Source: Herbaspirillum sp. ASV7 | Lineage (GTDB): Bacteria > Pseudomonadota > Gammaproteobacteria > Burkholderiales > Burkholderiaceae_D | Assembly: GCF_016429215.1 (NCBI RefSeq) | Contig: NZ_JAELUH010000038.1 | Span: 1 to 47,424, forward strand | Direction: 5' to 3' | DNA length: 47,424 bases | Position numbers and translations under genes: made by a program | The notes under the pieces: generated by a model | What the model was told of the DNA's origin: nothing | What the model saw: only the letters and a program-made list of their open reading frames with translations | Databases searched by the model: none | Shown: piece after piece, positions 8,102 through 16,202 of the stretch | Numbering within the stretch: position 1 is the first letter of the stretch | How the letters are laid out: the number at the start of each line of letters is the position of its first letter

Positions 8102-9133
8102 ATGTCTTCACCTGGTTCCACCCCTGATCTCCGTCTTTCCGAATTGCATGCCTGGCTCGACACCCTGGTCGATACCCCGGTACTGCCCGCCACCCTGCGC
8201 CCGGCCTCTGCCGACGCCAGTTTTCGCCGGTATTTCCGGGTGGATACGCCCGCCGGAGGCAGCGTCATCGTCATGGATGCGCCACCGCCCCAGGAGGACG
8301 TCCGTCCCTTCGTGAAGGTGGCCGGCCTGTTTGCCGACACCGGCGTGACCGTGCCCAAGATCCTGGCCCAGGATGCCGAACGCGGCTTCCTGCTGCTCTC
8401 GGACCTCGGCTCGACCACCTACCTCTCGCAGCTGAGCGCCGATAGCGCGCACGCACTATACATGGATGCGATCGACGCCTTGGTACTTTTACAAGCGCAA
8501 AGCAAGCCCGAGGCCCTGCCCGAATATGACCGTCCGCTGCTGCTGCGCGAGCTGGAACTGTTCCGCGAGTGGTACATCGGCAAGCACCTGGGCGTGACCC
8601 TGACCGACGAACAGAATGCGGTGCTGGACAAGACCTTCGACACCATCCTGGCCAACGTCGTGGCGCAACCGCAGGTCTATGTCCATCGCGACTACCATTC
8701 GCGCAACCTGATGGTGCTGCCCAAGGGCAATCCCGGCATCATCGATTTCCAGGATGCGGTCTACGGCCCCATCACCTACGACCTGGTCTCGCTGCTGCGC
8801 GATGCCTACATCCAGTGGGACGAGGAAATGGTGCTGGACTGGGCCATCCGCTACTGGGAAAAGGCGCGCCGTGCCGGCCTGCCGGTGACGCCCGACATCG
8901 ACACGTTCTACCGTGATTTCGAGTGGATGGGCCTGCAGCGCCACCTGAAGGTGTTGGGCATCTTTGCCCGCCTGTGGCACCGCGATGGCAAGGACGGCTA
9001 CCTGAAGGACCTGCCGCTGGTCATGGAATACACCCTCAAGACCGCGCGCCGCTATGTCGCCTTCACACCGCTGGTGCGCCTGATCGAGAAGCTGGAGCAG
9101 GAACACGCGCCCAAGTTCGGCTACACCTTCTGA
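8102..9133 (+). CDS. amgK: N-acetylmuramate/N-acetylglucosamine kinase AmgK
   Basis: 343 residues, aminoglycoside phosphotransferase fold. AmgK phosphorylates recycled MurNAc (and GlcNAc) at the anomeric carbon. With MurU this gives UDP-MurNAc without the fosfomycin-sensitive MurA step. The kinase motifs are visible: the phosphate-anchoring region FRRYFRV at 41-47, the catalytic HRDYHSRN at 195-202 and the Mg-binding IDFQDA at 214-219. The assignment to AmgK rather than another APH-like kinase rests on murU directly downstream (10 bases) and divergent lptD, the arrangement known from Pseudomonas and many betaproteobacteria. The start ATG at 8102 lacks a clear ribosome binding site and overlaps an antisense ATG of the upstream lptD frame. 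Confidence 0.92.
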   Translation: MSSPGSTPDLRLSELHAWLDTLVDTPVLPATLRPASADASFRRYFRVDTPAGGSVIVMDAPPPQEDVRPFVKVAGLFADTGVTVPKILAQDAERGFLLLSDLGSTTYLSQLSADSAHALYMDAIDALVLLQAQSKPEALPEYDRPLLLRELELFREWYIGKHLGVTLTDEQNAVLDKTFDTILANVVAQPQVYVHRDYHSRNLMVLPKGNPGIIDFQDAVYGPITYDLVSLLRDAYIQWDEEMVLDWAIRYWEKARRAGLPVTPDIDTFYRDFEWMGLQRHLKVLGIFARLWHRDGKDGYLKDLPLVMEYTLKTARRYVAFTPLVRLIEKLEQEHAPKFGYTF

Positions 9134-9143
9134 GGCGCCGACC

Positions 9144-9860
9144 ATGAAAGCCATGATCTTCGCAGCCGGCCGTGGCGAACGCATGCGTCCGCTCACCGAC
9201 ACCTGCCCCAAACCGCTCTTGAAGGTGCGCGGACGGCCGCTGATCGTCTGGCAGATCCTCTCGCTGGTCCGCGCCGGCATCACCGAGATCGTCATCAATC
9301 ACGCCCACCTGGGCCAGATGATCGAAGACACGCTGGGTGACGGCAGCCGCTACGGCGCCAGGCTGCAGTATTCGGCCGAAGGGACGGCGCTGGAAACCGC
9401 TGGCGGCATCGCCCAGGCGCGCCACCTGCTGGGCGAGGACCCTTTCATCGCCCTCTCCGGCGACATCTGGTGCCCGCATTTCGACTATGCCGAATTGCTC
9501 ACCGTGCTGGAGGACGAAGATCCGTGGGGCAATCCCCTGCCCGCGGACCAGCGCGACATGGCCTGGCTGTACCTGGTCAAGAATCCGCCCTTCCATCCCG
9601 AGGGCGACTTTGCGCTCAACAACTTCAGCATCGCCAACGAGGGTGAGTCCAAGCTGACCTTCGCCAACATCGGCGTCTACCGGCCGCAGATGTTCGATGG
9701 CATCACGCCTGGCCAGCACGCCAAGCTCGGCCCGCTGCTGCGCGAGTATGCCGCACGCGGCCAGGTCGGCGGCGACGTCTATCGTGGCGTGTGGCACAAC
9801 GTCGGCACCATCGAACAACTGGAAGCCCTGAACCAGCCCACGCAAGGAAACCGCCCATGA
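9144..9860 (+). CDS. murU: N-acetylmuramate alpha-1-phosphate uridylyltransferase MurU
   Basis: 238 residues, a nucleotidyltransferase of the sugar-phosphate type. It joins MurNAc-1-phosphate (from AmgK) to UTP, making UDP-MurNAc and pyrophosphate in peptidoglycan recycling. The N-terminus has the GxGxRxxPLT...PK signature (AAGRGERMRPLTDTCPKPLL). The metal-binding aspartate is in LSGDIWC, and a C-terminal NVGTIEQL motif is typical of the family. It lies 10 bases after amgK and overlaps pepP by 4 bases (ATGA), so the three genes look translationally coupled. Cytoplasmic. Confidence 0.94.
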   Translation: MKAMIFAAGRGERMRPLTDTCPKPLLKVRGRPLIVWQILSLVRAGITEIVINHAHLGQMIEDTLGDGSRYGARLQYSAEGTALETAGGIAQARHLLGEDPFIALSGDIWCPHFDYAELLTVLEDEDPWGNPLPADQRDMAWLYLVKNPPFHPEGDFALNNFSIANEGESKLTFANIGVYRPQMFDGITPGQHAKLGPLLREYAARGQVGGDVYRGVWHNVGTIEQLEALNQPTQGNRP

Positions 9861-11203
9861 GCTTCGACGCCACTCCTTTCGCCGCGCGCCGTGCGCGCCT
9901 GATCGCCAGCCTCCAGAAAGCCGGTGGCGGTGTGGCCATCATCCCGACTGCGCCCGAGGTGATGCGCAACCGCGATGCTGATTATCCGTATCGCCATGAC
10001 AGCTACTTCTACTACCTGACCGGCTTCACCGAACCCGAGGCGGTACTGGTGCTGGTGGCCGGCAAGGAAAACCGCAGCATCCTGTTCTGCCGCGACAAGA
10101 ATCTGGAACGCGAGATCTGGGACGGTTACCGCCATGGTCCGCAGGCAGCCCAGCAGCTCTTCGCCCTGGACGCCGCCCATCCTATCGAGGAACTGGACAA
10201 GAGCATGCCCGCCTTGCTCGCCGACGCCCCCGCCGTCTACTACGCGCTGGGACAGGACGACAAGCGCGATGCGCAGCTGCAGCGCTGGTTGCAGGGTGTG
10301 CGCGCACTGGCCCGCAGCGGCGTGGCCGCGCCCGGCGCGGTGGTGGATGTGAGCGTGTTGCTGGATGACATGCGCCTGTTCAAGGACGCTTTCGAGATCG
10401 ACCTCATGAAGCGTGCCGGCATCATCTCCGCCGAAGCCCATTGCCGCGCCATGCGCATCTGCCGCCCCGGTCTGCGCGAATACCACCTCGAAGCCGAGCT
10501 GCTGCACGAATTCCGCCGCAACGGCTCGCAATACCCGGCCTATGGCTCCATCGTCGCCACCGGCGCCAACAGCTGCGTACTGCACTACCGCGCCGGCGAC
10601 GCCGAGATCCGGGACGGCGACCTGGTGTTGATCGATGCCGGCTGCGAACTGGACAGCTACGCCTCCGACATCACCCGTACCTTCCCGGCCAATGGCAGGT
10701 TCAGCGGCCCGCAGAAAGCGCTCTATGAAATCGTGCTGGCCGCGCAAGCCGCCGCCATCGCCGAGACCGCGCCGGGCAAGCGCTTCATGGATGGTCATGA
10801 CGCCGCCGTCAAGGTGCTGGCGCAAGGCATGCTGGACACGGGCCTGCTCGATGCAAACAAGGTCGGCTCGCTGCAGGATGTCATCGAGAAAGGCGACTAT
10901 CGCCAGTTCTACATGCACCGTACCGGCCACTGGCTGGGCATGGACGTGCACGACGTGGGCGACTACCGCGACCCCGCCGATACCCAGGGCAACAAACCCT
11001 GGCGCACATTGCAGGCCGGCATGGTGCTGACCATCGAACCGGGCATCTATGTGCGTCCGGCCGAGGGCGTGCCGGAGCAGTTCTGGAACATCGGCATCCG
11101 CATCGAGGACGACGCCCACGTCACGCCCTCCGGCTGCGAATTGCTGACCACCGGTGTGCCCAACACCGTAGAGGGGATCGAAGCCCTGATGCGTCAGGGC
11201 TGA
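9857..11203 (+). CDS. pepP: Xaa-Pro aminopeptidase PepP
   Basis: 448 residues from the ATG at 9857, which overlaps the murU stop and has an AAGGAA site. It removes N-terminal residues preceding proline, using two Mn ions in a pita-bread fold. The N-terminal aminopeptidase P domain spans about 1-135 (YPYRHDSYFYYLTGF). Metal ligands are visible in LIDAGCELDSYASDITRTF (two Asp), HRTGHWLGMDVHD (His), LTIEPGIYV (Glu) and IRIEDD (Glu). It is followed by a ubiH-type gene, the pepP-ubiH order known from E. coli. A hairpin without a U-run lies 10 bases past the stop. Confidence 0.96.
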   Translation: MSFDATPFAARRARLIASLQKAGGGVAIIPTAPEVMRNRDADYPYRHDSYFYYLTGFTEPEAVLVLVAGKENRSILFCRDKNLEREIWDGYRHGPQAAQQLFALDAAHPIEELDKSMPALLADAPAVYYALGQDDKRDAQLQRWLQGVRALARSGVAAPGAVVDVSVLLDDMRLFKDAFEIDLMKRAGIISAEAHCRAMRICRPGLREYHLEAELLHEFRRNGSQYPAYGSIVATGANSCVLHYRAGDAEIRDGDLVLIDAGCELDSYASDITRTFPANGRFSGPQKALYEIVLAAQAAAIAETAPGKRFMDGHDAAVKVLAQGMLDTGLLDANKVGSLQDVIEKGDYRQFYMHRTGHWLGMDVHDVGDYRDPADTQGNKPWRTLQAGMVLTIEPGIYVRPAEGVPEQFWNIGIRIEDDAHVTPSGCELLTTGVPNTVEGIEALMRQG

Positions 11204-11212
11204 ACGGACCTG

Positions 11213-11241
11213 CCCTGCGCCGGATCAAGCCCGGCGCAGGG
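11213..11241 (+). other. Perfect 11-bp hairpin after pepP, no U-run
   Basis: CCCTGCGCCGG and CCGGCGCAGGG flank a 7-base loop, starting 10 bases beyond the pepP stop. The bases after it (CGCTCCGTT) are not a U-run. It could stabilise the 3' end or support Rho-dependent termination. Confidence 0.5.
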
Positions 11242-11249
11242 CGCTCCGT

Positions 11250-11255
11250 TACAAT
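11250..11255 (+). promoter_or_regulatory. Possible -10 element for ubiH
   Basis: TACAAT lies 40 bases before the ubiH start. The -35 position would fall inside the hairpin at 11213-11241 and has no good match, so this is weak. Confidence 0.3.
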
Positions 11256-11295
11256 GAGGCCTTCCTGAGTTTCTTGCCTAGCGCACCCCGGCATC

Positions 11296-12444
11296 ATGCA
11301 ATCCGTCGATTTCGACCTCATCATCTGTGGCGGTGGCCCCGTCGGCCAGAGCATCGCCATCCTGCTGGCGCAACGCGGCCTGACTGCTGCGCGCATCGCC
11401 CTCGTGGATATGAAGACGCCCGAGGATGCCGCCGCCGATCCGCGTACTCTCGCCCTCTCCTACGGCAGCCGCCAGATCCTCGACGAGCTGGGCGCCTGGA
11501 GCGCCATCGGCCCGGCTGCCACGGCGATTGAGCAGATCCATGTCTCGCGCCGCGGCCACTTCGGCCGCACGCTGCTGGACCGCCAGGACTACGACCTGCC
11601 GGCGCTGGGCTATGTGGTTCGTTATGGCGAGGTCAACCGCGCCCTGTCCGCCCGCCTCACCCCGCTCGGCCTGCACCTGCTGCAACCGGCCCAGGCCGTG
11701 GCCGTCGAGGAAGACGATACCGGTGTCGCCGTCACCCTCAAGGATGGCCGCACGCTGCGTGCGCCACTGGTGATCCAGGCCGAAGGCGGCGTCTTTGGCC
11801 AACAGCAGCAGAAGACCCTGCAACGCGACTACCAGCAACTGGGCGTGATCGCCCATGTCCATGCCGACCAGGTCATCCCGCATCGCGCCTTCGAGCGCTT
11901 CACCGACGAAGGGCCGCTGGCCCTGCTGCCGCAGGACGATGGCTACGCGCTGGTCTGGTGCGTGCGCCCGGCCACCGGCGAACGGCTGCTTGCCCTGGAC
12001 GATGCTGCCTTCCTGGCGGCGCTGCAATCCACCTTTGGCCAACGTGTGGGCCGCTTCACCCGCATCAGCCAGCGCCATGCCTTCCCGCTGGGCCTCAATG
12101 CCCGGCCCGGCCAGACGCAGCGCGTGGTGGCCATCGGCAATGCCGCCCAGACCCTGCACCCGGTCGCCGGCCAAGGCCTGAACCTGGGCCTGCGCGACGC
12201 CCGCGTGCTGGCCGATGTGCTGGCACGCGAACGCTCGCCCCAGGCGCTGCAGGCCTTCGAGCGTCAGCGCGGCCAGGATCGCAGCCTGACCATCCGCCTG
12301 ACCGACATGATGGCCCGCATCTTCGCCGGTTCGCCCCAAGGCTCCCCCCTGCAGGCTATGCTGGGCCTGTCGCTGGGTGCGATCGACCTGATCCCGGGCG
12401 CACGCGACCTGCTGGCCGAACACATGCTGTTCGGCCGCCGATAA
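11296..12444 (+). CDS. ubiH: UbiH/UbiF/VisC-type FAD-dependent monooxygenase of ubiquinone synthesis
   Basis: 382 residues. The family hydroxylates the aromatic ring of ubiquinone intermediates at the inner face of the cytoplasmic membrane. The FAD-binding Rossmann motif is at the N-terminus (IICGGGPVGQS, residues 9-19). The UbiH-like DPRTLALSYGS follows at about 49-59. The second FAD motif is AIGNAAQTLHPVAGQGLNLG with the RDA continuation. Which ring position it attacks (UbiH, UbiF or UbiI) cannot be settled from sequence; the pepP neighbour favours UbiH. The start codon at 11296 has no obvious ribosome binding site. A hairpin begins directly after the stop. Confidence 0.85.
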   Translation: MQSVDFDLIICGGGPVGQSIAILLAQRGLTAARIALVDMKTPEDAAADPRTLALSYGSRQILDELGAWSAIGPAATAIEQIHVSRRGHFGRTLLDRQDYDLPALGYVVRYGEVNRALSARLTPLGLHLLQPAQAVAVEEDDTGVAVTLKDGRTLRAPLVIQAEGGVFGQQQQKTLQRDYQQLGVIAHVHADQVIPHRAFERFTDEGPLALLPQDDGYALVWCVRPATGERLLALDDAAFLAALQSTFGQRVGRFTRISQRHAFPLGLNARPGQTQRVVAIGNAAQTLHPVAGQGLNLGLRDARVLADVLARERSPQALQAFERQRGQDRSLTIRLTDMMARIFAGSPQGSPLQAMLGLSLGAIDLIPGARDLLAEHMLFGRR

Positions 12445-12465
12445 GCCGCAACCGGGGGTTGCGGC
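12445..12465 (+). other. Perfect 9-bp hairpin directly after ubiH stop, no U-run
   Basis: GCCGCAACC and GGTTGCGGC pair around GGG, starting on the base after the TAA. No T-run follows. Confidence 0.5.
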
Positions 12466-12546
12466 GGCATCGCGCGCGCGGTCAGGAAATGAGACAATGC
12501 GCCATCGCGGCGCCCGCCGCTTCCCCACAGCCAGAACGCATTTGCC

Positions 12547-13194
12547 ATGAAACAAGACCCGCGCTTCAAGAATCTCTTCATCCTCGATCACCCGCTGATC
12601 CAGCACAAGCTCTCGCACATGCGCGACAAGCGCACCTCCACCCGCACCTTCCGCGACCTGCTGCGCGAGATCACGCTGCTGATGGGTTACGAGATCACAC
12701 GCGACCTGCCGCTGACCACCGAGACCATCGAAACCCCGCTGGTGAGCTATGAAGCGCCCGTGATCGCCGGCAAGAAACTGGCCGTGGTGCCGGTGCTGCG
12801 TGCCGGTGTGGGCATGAGCGATGGCTTGCTGGAACTGATCCCCTCGGCCCGCGTGGGCCATATCGGCGTCTATCGCGACGAGAACCACCTGCCTGTCGAA
12901 TACCTGGTGCGCCTGCCCGACCTGCAGGACCGCATCATGATCCTGTGCGATCCGATGGTGGCCACCGGCAACTCTGCGGTCTATGCCGTGGATGCACTCA
13001 AGAAGCGCGGCGTCCCGGCCTCGCACATCATCTTCGTAGCCCTGGTGGCCGCACCGGAAGGCGTGCAGGTGTTTGCCGACGCCCATCCGGACGTCAAGCT
13101 TTATGTCGCCTCGCTGGATTCGCACCTGGATGAAGATGCCTACATCGTGCCGGGTCTGGGCGATGCGGGTGATCGTATCTTCGGTACCAAGTAA
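12547..13194 (+). CDS. upp: Uracil phosphoribosyltransferase Upp
   Basis: 215 residues, close to the usual 208. Upp converts uracil and PRPP to UMP in pyrimidine salvage in the cytoplasm. Visible family features are the N-terminal [13 protein letters not shown], the [13 protein letters not shown] segment, the PRPP-binding loop [13 protein letters not shown] at about 134-146 and the uracil-binding C-terminal region ending [14 protein letters not shown]. It stands 102 bases after ubiH and converges with a lipoprotein gene. The ribosome binding site is weak. Confidence 0.97.
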   Translation: MKQDPRFKNLFILDHPLIQHKLSHMRDKRTSTRTFRDLLREITLLMGYEITRDLPLTTETIETPLVSYEAPVIAGKKLAVVPVLRAGVGMSDGLLELIPSARVGHIGVYRDENHLPVEYLVRLPDLQDRIMILCDPMVATGNSAVYAVDALKKRGVPASHIIFVALVAAPEGVQVFADAHPDVKLYVASLDSHLDEDAYIVPGLGDAGDRIFGTK

Positions 13195-13205
13195 ACCATC
13201 TCGGC

Positions 13206-13234
13206 GCTGGATTGCGCCCGTTGCCCAATCCAGC
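13206..13234. other. 9-bp hairpin between convergent upp and lipoprotein gene
   Basis: GCTGGATTG and CAATCCAGC enclose an 11-base loop, 12 bases past the upp stop. No U-run follows on either strand. It is the only candidate for ending upp transcription before the convergent gene. Confidence 0.5.
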
Positions 13235-13250
13235 AATTACCTGACAAACA

Positions 13251-13763
13251 TCATTGCGATGTGCCGCGCGGCGAATCCGCACTGGACACCGTATTGGGCA
13301 TGTTCGGAATAGGCAGCGGTGTGACTGTGGCCGGCGTCGGTGCCTGCACAGGCTCGGTGACCTGTTTCTTGTCCACGATGATGGCCTCACCCATCTTCAC
13401 CGGCAGCAGGCTGGGATAATCGTAGCCGTTGCCGCGCGAGTGATCGACTATCGCGCCAATGCCGCCGCCGAAGATGATATTGCCCCACATCGATCCCGCC
13501 GTGCGCGATACAGCCTTGAGCAGACCGTCCGGTACGCCACCGCGCTTGCACACCACGTCGAGATCCTCATTGGACTTGCGTACCTGCACATTGGCAGGTG
13601 TGAGCACCGCCCACGAACCCTTGTCATTGATCAGCGTGCAGGAAGCCACTACCGGCTTGCCTTCATGCAGCGACGTCAGCGCCACCACCTGAGTATCGCT
13701 CTGCGTAATCGTCGAACAGCCAGAGACCAGCACGGTGCAGAGCACCGCCATCATCACTTTCAT
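13251..13763 (-). CDS. Predicted lipoprotein of unknown function
   Basis: 170 residues from the ATG at 13763, which has a GGGGAA site; an in-frame GTG at 13775 is less likely. The N-terminus is a lipoprotein signal with lipobox LVSGC, so Cys16 would be lipidated. The mature part has two more cysteines (in VASCTLIND and LDVVCKRGG) that could form a disulfide. It also has a glycine-rich stretch IIFGGGIGAIVDHSRGNGYDYP resembling a small membrane-associated turn, and a Pro/Thr-rich tail from about residue 135. The central region resembles a family of short proteobacterial lipoproteins described only as hypothetical. It is isolated between upp and pntB and is predicted to sit in the periplasm or outer membrane. 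Confidence 0.8.
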   Translation of the reverse strand: MKVMMAVLCTVLVSGCSTITQSDTQVVALTSLHEGKPVVASCTLINDKGSWAVLTPANVQVRKSNEDLDVVCKRGGVPDGLLKAVSRTAGSMWGNIIFGGGIGAIVDHSRGNGYDYPSLLPVKMGEAIIVDKKQVTEPVQAPTPATVTPLPIPNMPNTVSSADSPRGTSQ

Positions 13764-13849
13764 AGAATTCCCCACCCGTTATAAGAGTTTTATGTGTGCC
13801 GTCGCATGCACGGCATGCCGGTACGCCTCCCCCCTGAAGAGTCGCGACA

Positions 13850-13896
13850 AAAGAAAACGGCTTGCGAATTGTACAAGATGTAAAGATCGCAAGCCG
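13850..13896 (-). terminator. Intrinsic terminator of the pnt operon
   Basis: On the minus strand the perfect 10-bp stem CGGCTTGCGA/TCGCAAGCCG has a 19-base loop and is followed by TTTTCTTTT. It begins about 50 bases past the pntB stop. Confidence 0.75.
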
Positions 13897-13945
13897 CTCA
13901 GGCAATGAGAATTTTGGTAGTGTGCAGGCCAGGCTGCGGATGGAC

Positions 13946-15385
13946 TTACTCCACCGCCTTGACCATGTCCTCGATGACCTTCTTGGCATCACCGAAGACC
14001 ATCATGGTCTTGTCCATGTAGAACAGTTCGTTGTCCAGACCGGCGTAACCGGCGGCCATGGAGCGCTTGTTCACGATCACCGTCTTGGCCTTGTAGGCTT
14101 CCAGGATGGGCATGCCGGCAATCGGGGACTTGGGGTCCTTGGCGGCCGGGTTGACCACGTCGTTGGCCCCCAGCACCAGCACCACGTCGGCCTGGGCGAA
14201 CTCGCTGTTGATGTCTTCCATCTCGAAGACCTGGTCGTAGGGCACCTCGGCCTCGGCCAGCAGCACGTTCATGTGGCCCGGCATGCGGCCGGCCACCGGG
14301 TGGATCGCATACTTCACGGTCACGCCGTTATGGGTCAGCTTCTCGGTCAGTTCCTTCAGGGCATGCTGGGCGCGCGCCACCGCCAGGCCATAGCCGGGCA
14401 CGATGATGACGGTCTCGGCATTGCCCATCAGGAAGGCCGCATCATCGGCCGACCCCGACTTGACGTTGCGCTGCTGCTGCGCGCCACCACCGGCCGCTGC
14501 CGCCTCGCCGCCGAAGCCGCCCAGGATCACGTTGAAGAAGGAGCGGTTCATGGCCTTGCACATGATGTAGGACAGGATCGCCCCCGAGGAACCCACCAGC
14601 GAACCGGCGATGATCAGCATCGCATTGTTCAGCGAGAAGCCGATGCCTGCTGCCGCCCAGCCGGAGTAGCTGTTCAGCATCGAGACCACCACCGGCATGT
14701 CGGCGCCACCGATGGGGATGATGATCAGCACGCCCAGCACAAAGGCGATCGCCGCCATGATGATGAAGGGCAGCCAGTTCTGCGTGAGCACGAAGATGAT
14801 GCCGAAGCCGATCATGGCGATGGCCAGCAGCAGGTTCAGGAAGTGCTGGCCGGAGAAGTTGACCGGCGCGCCCTGGAACAGGCGGAACTTGTACTTGCCA
14901 GAGAGCTTGCCGAAGGCGATCACCGAGCCCGAGAAGGTGATGGCGCCGACGAAGGTACCGATGAACAGTTCCACGCGATTGCCCACGGGGATCGCCTGGC
15001 CATGGCCGGAGATGCCCAGCGCCCACGGCTCGGCCACGGCGGCCACCGCAATGCAGACGGCGGCCAGGCCGATGAGCGAGTGCATGGCCGCGACCAGTTC
15101 GGGCATCTTGGTCATCTCGACGCTGCGCGCGAGGTAGGCACCGATGCCACCACCGACCACGACACCGGCGGCCACCAGCAGGTAGCCGATGTCACCGGAA
15201 GCGTTGACGCCTTCGCCCTTGAGCTTGACGATCAGGGCCAGCGTGGTCAGCACGGCGATGAGCATGCCGGCGATGCCGAAGCTGTTGCCGCGCCGTGCGG
15301 TCGCCGGATGGGACAGGCCCTTCAGGGCCTGGATGAAGCAGATCGATGCGATCAGGTACAACAGGGTCACCAGGTTCATGCTCAT
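13946..15385 (-). CDS. pntB: NAD(P) transhydrogenase subunit beta PntB
   Basis: 479 residues. PntB carries the proton channel and the NADP(H)-binding domain III of the inner-membrane transhydrogenase, which uses the proton gradient to reduce NADP+ with NADH. At least eight hydrophobic segments lie between residues 1 and about 290. The C-terminal cytosolic domain has the dinucleotide motif VIIVPGYGLAVARAQHA, then HPVAGRMPGHMNVLLAEA and VNKRSMAAGYAG. The ATG at 15385 overlaps the pntAb stop (ATGA), with a GGGAG site inside pntAb; a second ATG is at 15379. The terminator at 13850-13896 ends the operon. Confidence 0.96.
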   Translation of the reverse strand: MSMNLVTLLYLIASICFIQALKGLSHPATARRGNSFGIAGMLIAVLTTLALIVKLKGEGVNASGDIGYLLVAAGVVVGGGIGAYLARSVEMTKMPELVAAMHSLIGLAAVCIAVAAVAEPWALGISGHGQAIPVGNRVELFIGTFVGAITFSGSVIAFGKLSGKYKFRLFQGAPVNFSGQHFLNLLLAIAMIGFGIIFVLTQNWLPFIIMAAIAFVLGVLIIIPIGGADMPVVVSMLNSYSGWAAAGIGFSLNNAMLIIAGSLVGSSGAILSYIMCKAMNRSFFNVILGGFGGEAAAAGGGAQQQRNVKSGSADDAAFLMGNAETVIIVPGYGLAVARAQHALKELTEKLTHNGVTVKYAIHPVAGRMPGHMNVLLAEAEVPYDQVFEMEDINSEFAQADVVLVLGANDVVNPAAKDPKSPIAGMPILEAYKAKTVIVNKRSMAAGYAGLDNELFYMDKTMMVFGDAKKVIEDMVKAVE

Positions 15386-15696
15386 GCTTGCGCTCCCGAC
15401 TTGGCCTTGGGCTCTTTCTTCTTGAACATTTCCAGCATGCGCTGGGTCACCATGAAGCCACCGAAGACGTTGACCGCAGCCAGCGCCACGGCCAGCGTGC
15501 CGGCGATGCGGCCGACCGTGCCCTCGGTGAGACCGGCGGCCAGCATGGCGCCGATGATGATGATGGCGGAGATGGCGTTGGTGACGGCCATGAGCGGCGT
15601 GTGCAAGGCGGGGGTCACGGTCCAGACCACGTGGTAGCCGACGTAGATGGCCAGCACGAAGATGATCAGGTTGATGATGGTATGGCTGACTTCCAT
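15382..15696 (-). CDS. pntAb: NAD(P) transhydrogenase subunit alpha, membrane part PntAb
   Basis: 104 residues, the small membrane subunit (domain IIa) of the split, three-polypeptide transhydrogenase type known from Rhodospirillum. Three or four hydrophobic segments are visible (IINLIIFVLAIYVGYHV, then AISAIIIIGAMLAAG and the segment up to FGGFMV), and a Lys-rich tail follows. A strong AGGAGG site precedes the ATG. Its stop overlaps the pntB start. Upstream it is separated from panD by a 61-base spacer with a hairpin. Confidence 0.94.
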   Translation of the reverse strand: MEVSHTIINLIIFVLAIYVGYHVVWTVTPALHTPLMAVTNAISAIIIIGAMLAAGLTEGTVGRIAGTLAVALAAVNVFGGFMVTQRMLEMFKKKEPKAKSGAQA

Positions 15697-15714
15697 GTTG
15701 TTCCTCCTGTTATT

Positions 15715-15740
15715 GCACGGCCCGCGCTGGCAGGCCGTGC
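15715..15740 (-). other. Hairpin in the panD-pntAb spacer
   Basis: GCACGGCC and GGCCGTGC form a perfect 8-bp stem with a 10-base loop on the minus strand. It lies 9 bases upstream of the pntAb AGGAGG site and lacks a U-run. A role in RNA processing, stability or translation of pntAb is more likely than termination. Confidence 0.5.
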
Positions 15741-15757
15741 GGCTTGTGGGCTAGGGG

Positions 15758-16120
15758 TCAGATCGCTTTGAGGCTGGTGATACGGTTCTTGTCGTCGACG
15801 AAGACCACCTTAGGCTTGTAGGTAGCCACTTCCTCGTCACTCATCGGTGCATAGGTGCAGATGATCAGCAGGTCGCCCAGGTGGGCCAGGCGGGCTGCCG
15901 CACCATTGAGGGAGATCTCGCCGCTGCCGCGCTTGCCACGGATGGCATAGGTGGAAAAGCGCTCGCCGTTGTTGACGTTGTAGAGTTCGATCTTCTCGAA
16001 CTCGCGGATGTCGGCCGCTTCCAGCAGGTCTTCGTCGATTCCGCAGGAACCTTCGTAGTTCAGGTCGCACTGGGTGACCGAGGCGCGATGGATCTTCGCG
16101 CGCAGCATGATGCGTTGCAT
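15758..16120 (-). CDS. panD: Aspartate 1-decarboxylase PanD
   Basis: 120 residues from the ATG at 16120 with an AAGGAAG site; longer frames add non-homologous sequence. PanD makes beta-alanine from aspartate for pantothenate and coenzyme A. It is made as a proenzyme that cleaves itself between Gly24 and Ser25; both are present (YEGSC), and Ser25 becomes the pyruvoyl cofactor. Conserved Lys9, Thr57 and Tyr58 are also there ([15 protein letters not shown]). It lies inside the pnt operon, between pntAa (82 bases upstream) and pntAb, which is unusual. Cytoplasmic. Confidence 0.96.
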   Translation of the reverse strand: MQRIMLRAKIHRASVTQCDLNYEGSCGIDEDLLEAADIREFEKIELYNVNNGERFSTYAIRGKRGSGEISLNGAAARLAHLGDLLIICTYAPMSDEEVATYKPKVVFVDDKNRITSLKAI

Positions 16121-16166
16121 GTACTTCTTCCTTCTATGTTTCCAGGGTGTTGATGGGCGGTGAAAT

Positions 16167-16200
16167 GCCCGGGTTTTCCTGCCGGCACCCGGGCCGGCAG
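16167..16200 (-). other. Two overlapping, mutually exclusive hairpins between pntAa and panD
   Basis: Hairpin A pairs CTGCCGGC (16179-16186) with GCCGGCAG (16193-16200) around 6 bases. Hairpin B pairs GCCCGGG (16167-16173) with CCCGGGC (16188-16194) around 14 bases. They share bases 16193-16194 and A's first arm sits in B's loop, so only one can form. There is no U-run, so these are not simple terminators. Confidence 0.5.
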
Positions 16201-16202
16201 AT

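Noticed and set aside
8005..8418. N-terminal extension of LptD to 8418 or 8103
   Set aside because: It lacks a signal peptide, overlaps amgK in antisense and covers the promoter region; the ATG at 8004 gives a proper signal peptide.
11278..13236. Long minus-strand frame (about 650 codons) opposite ubiH and upp
   Set aside because: It crosses two certain genes and their gap, and has no ribosome binding site or family motif.
13862..15637. Plus-strand frame opposite pntB
   Set aside because: Rich in His, Asp and Gly, as expected for the mirror of a membrane protein; no homology seen.
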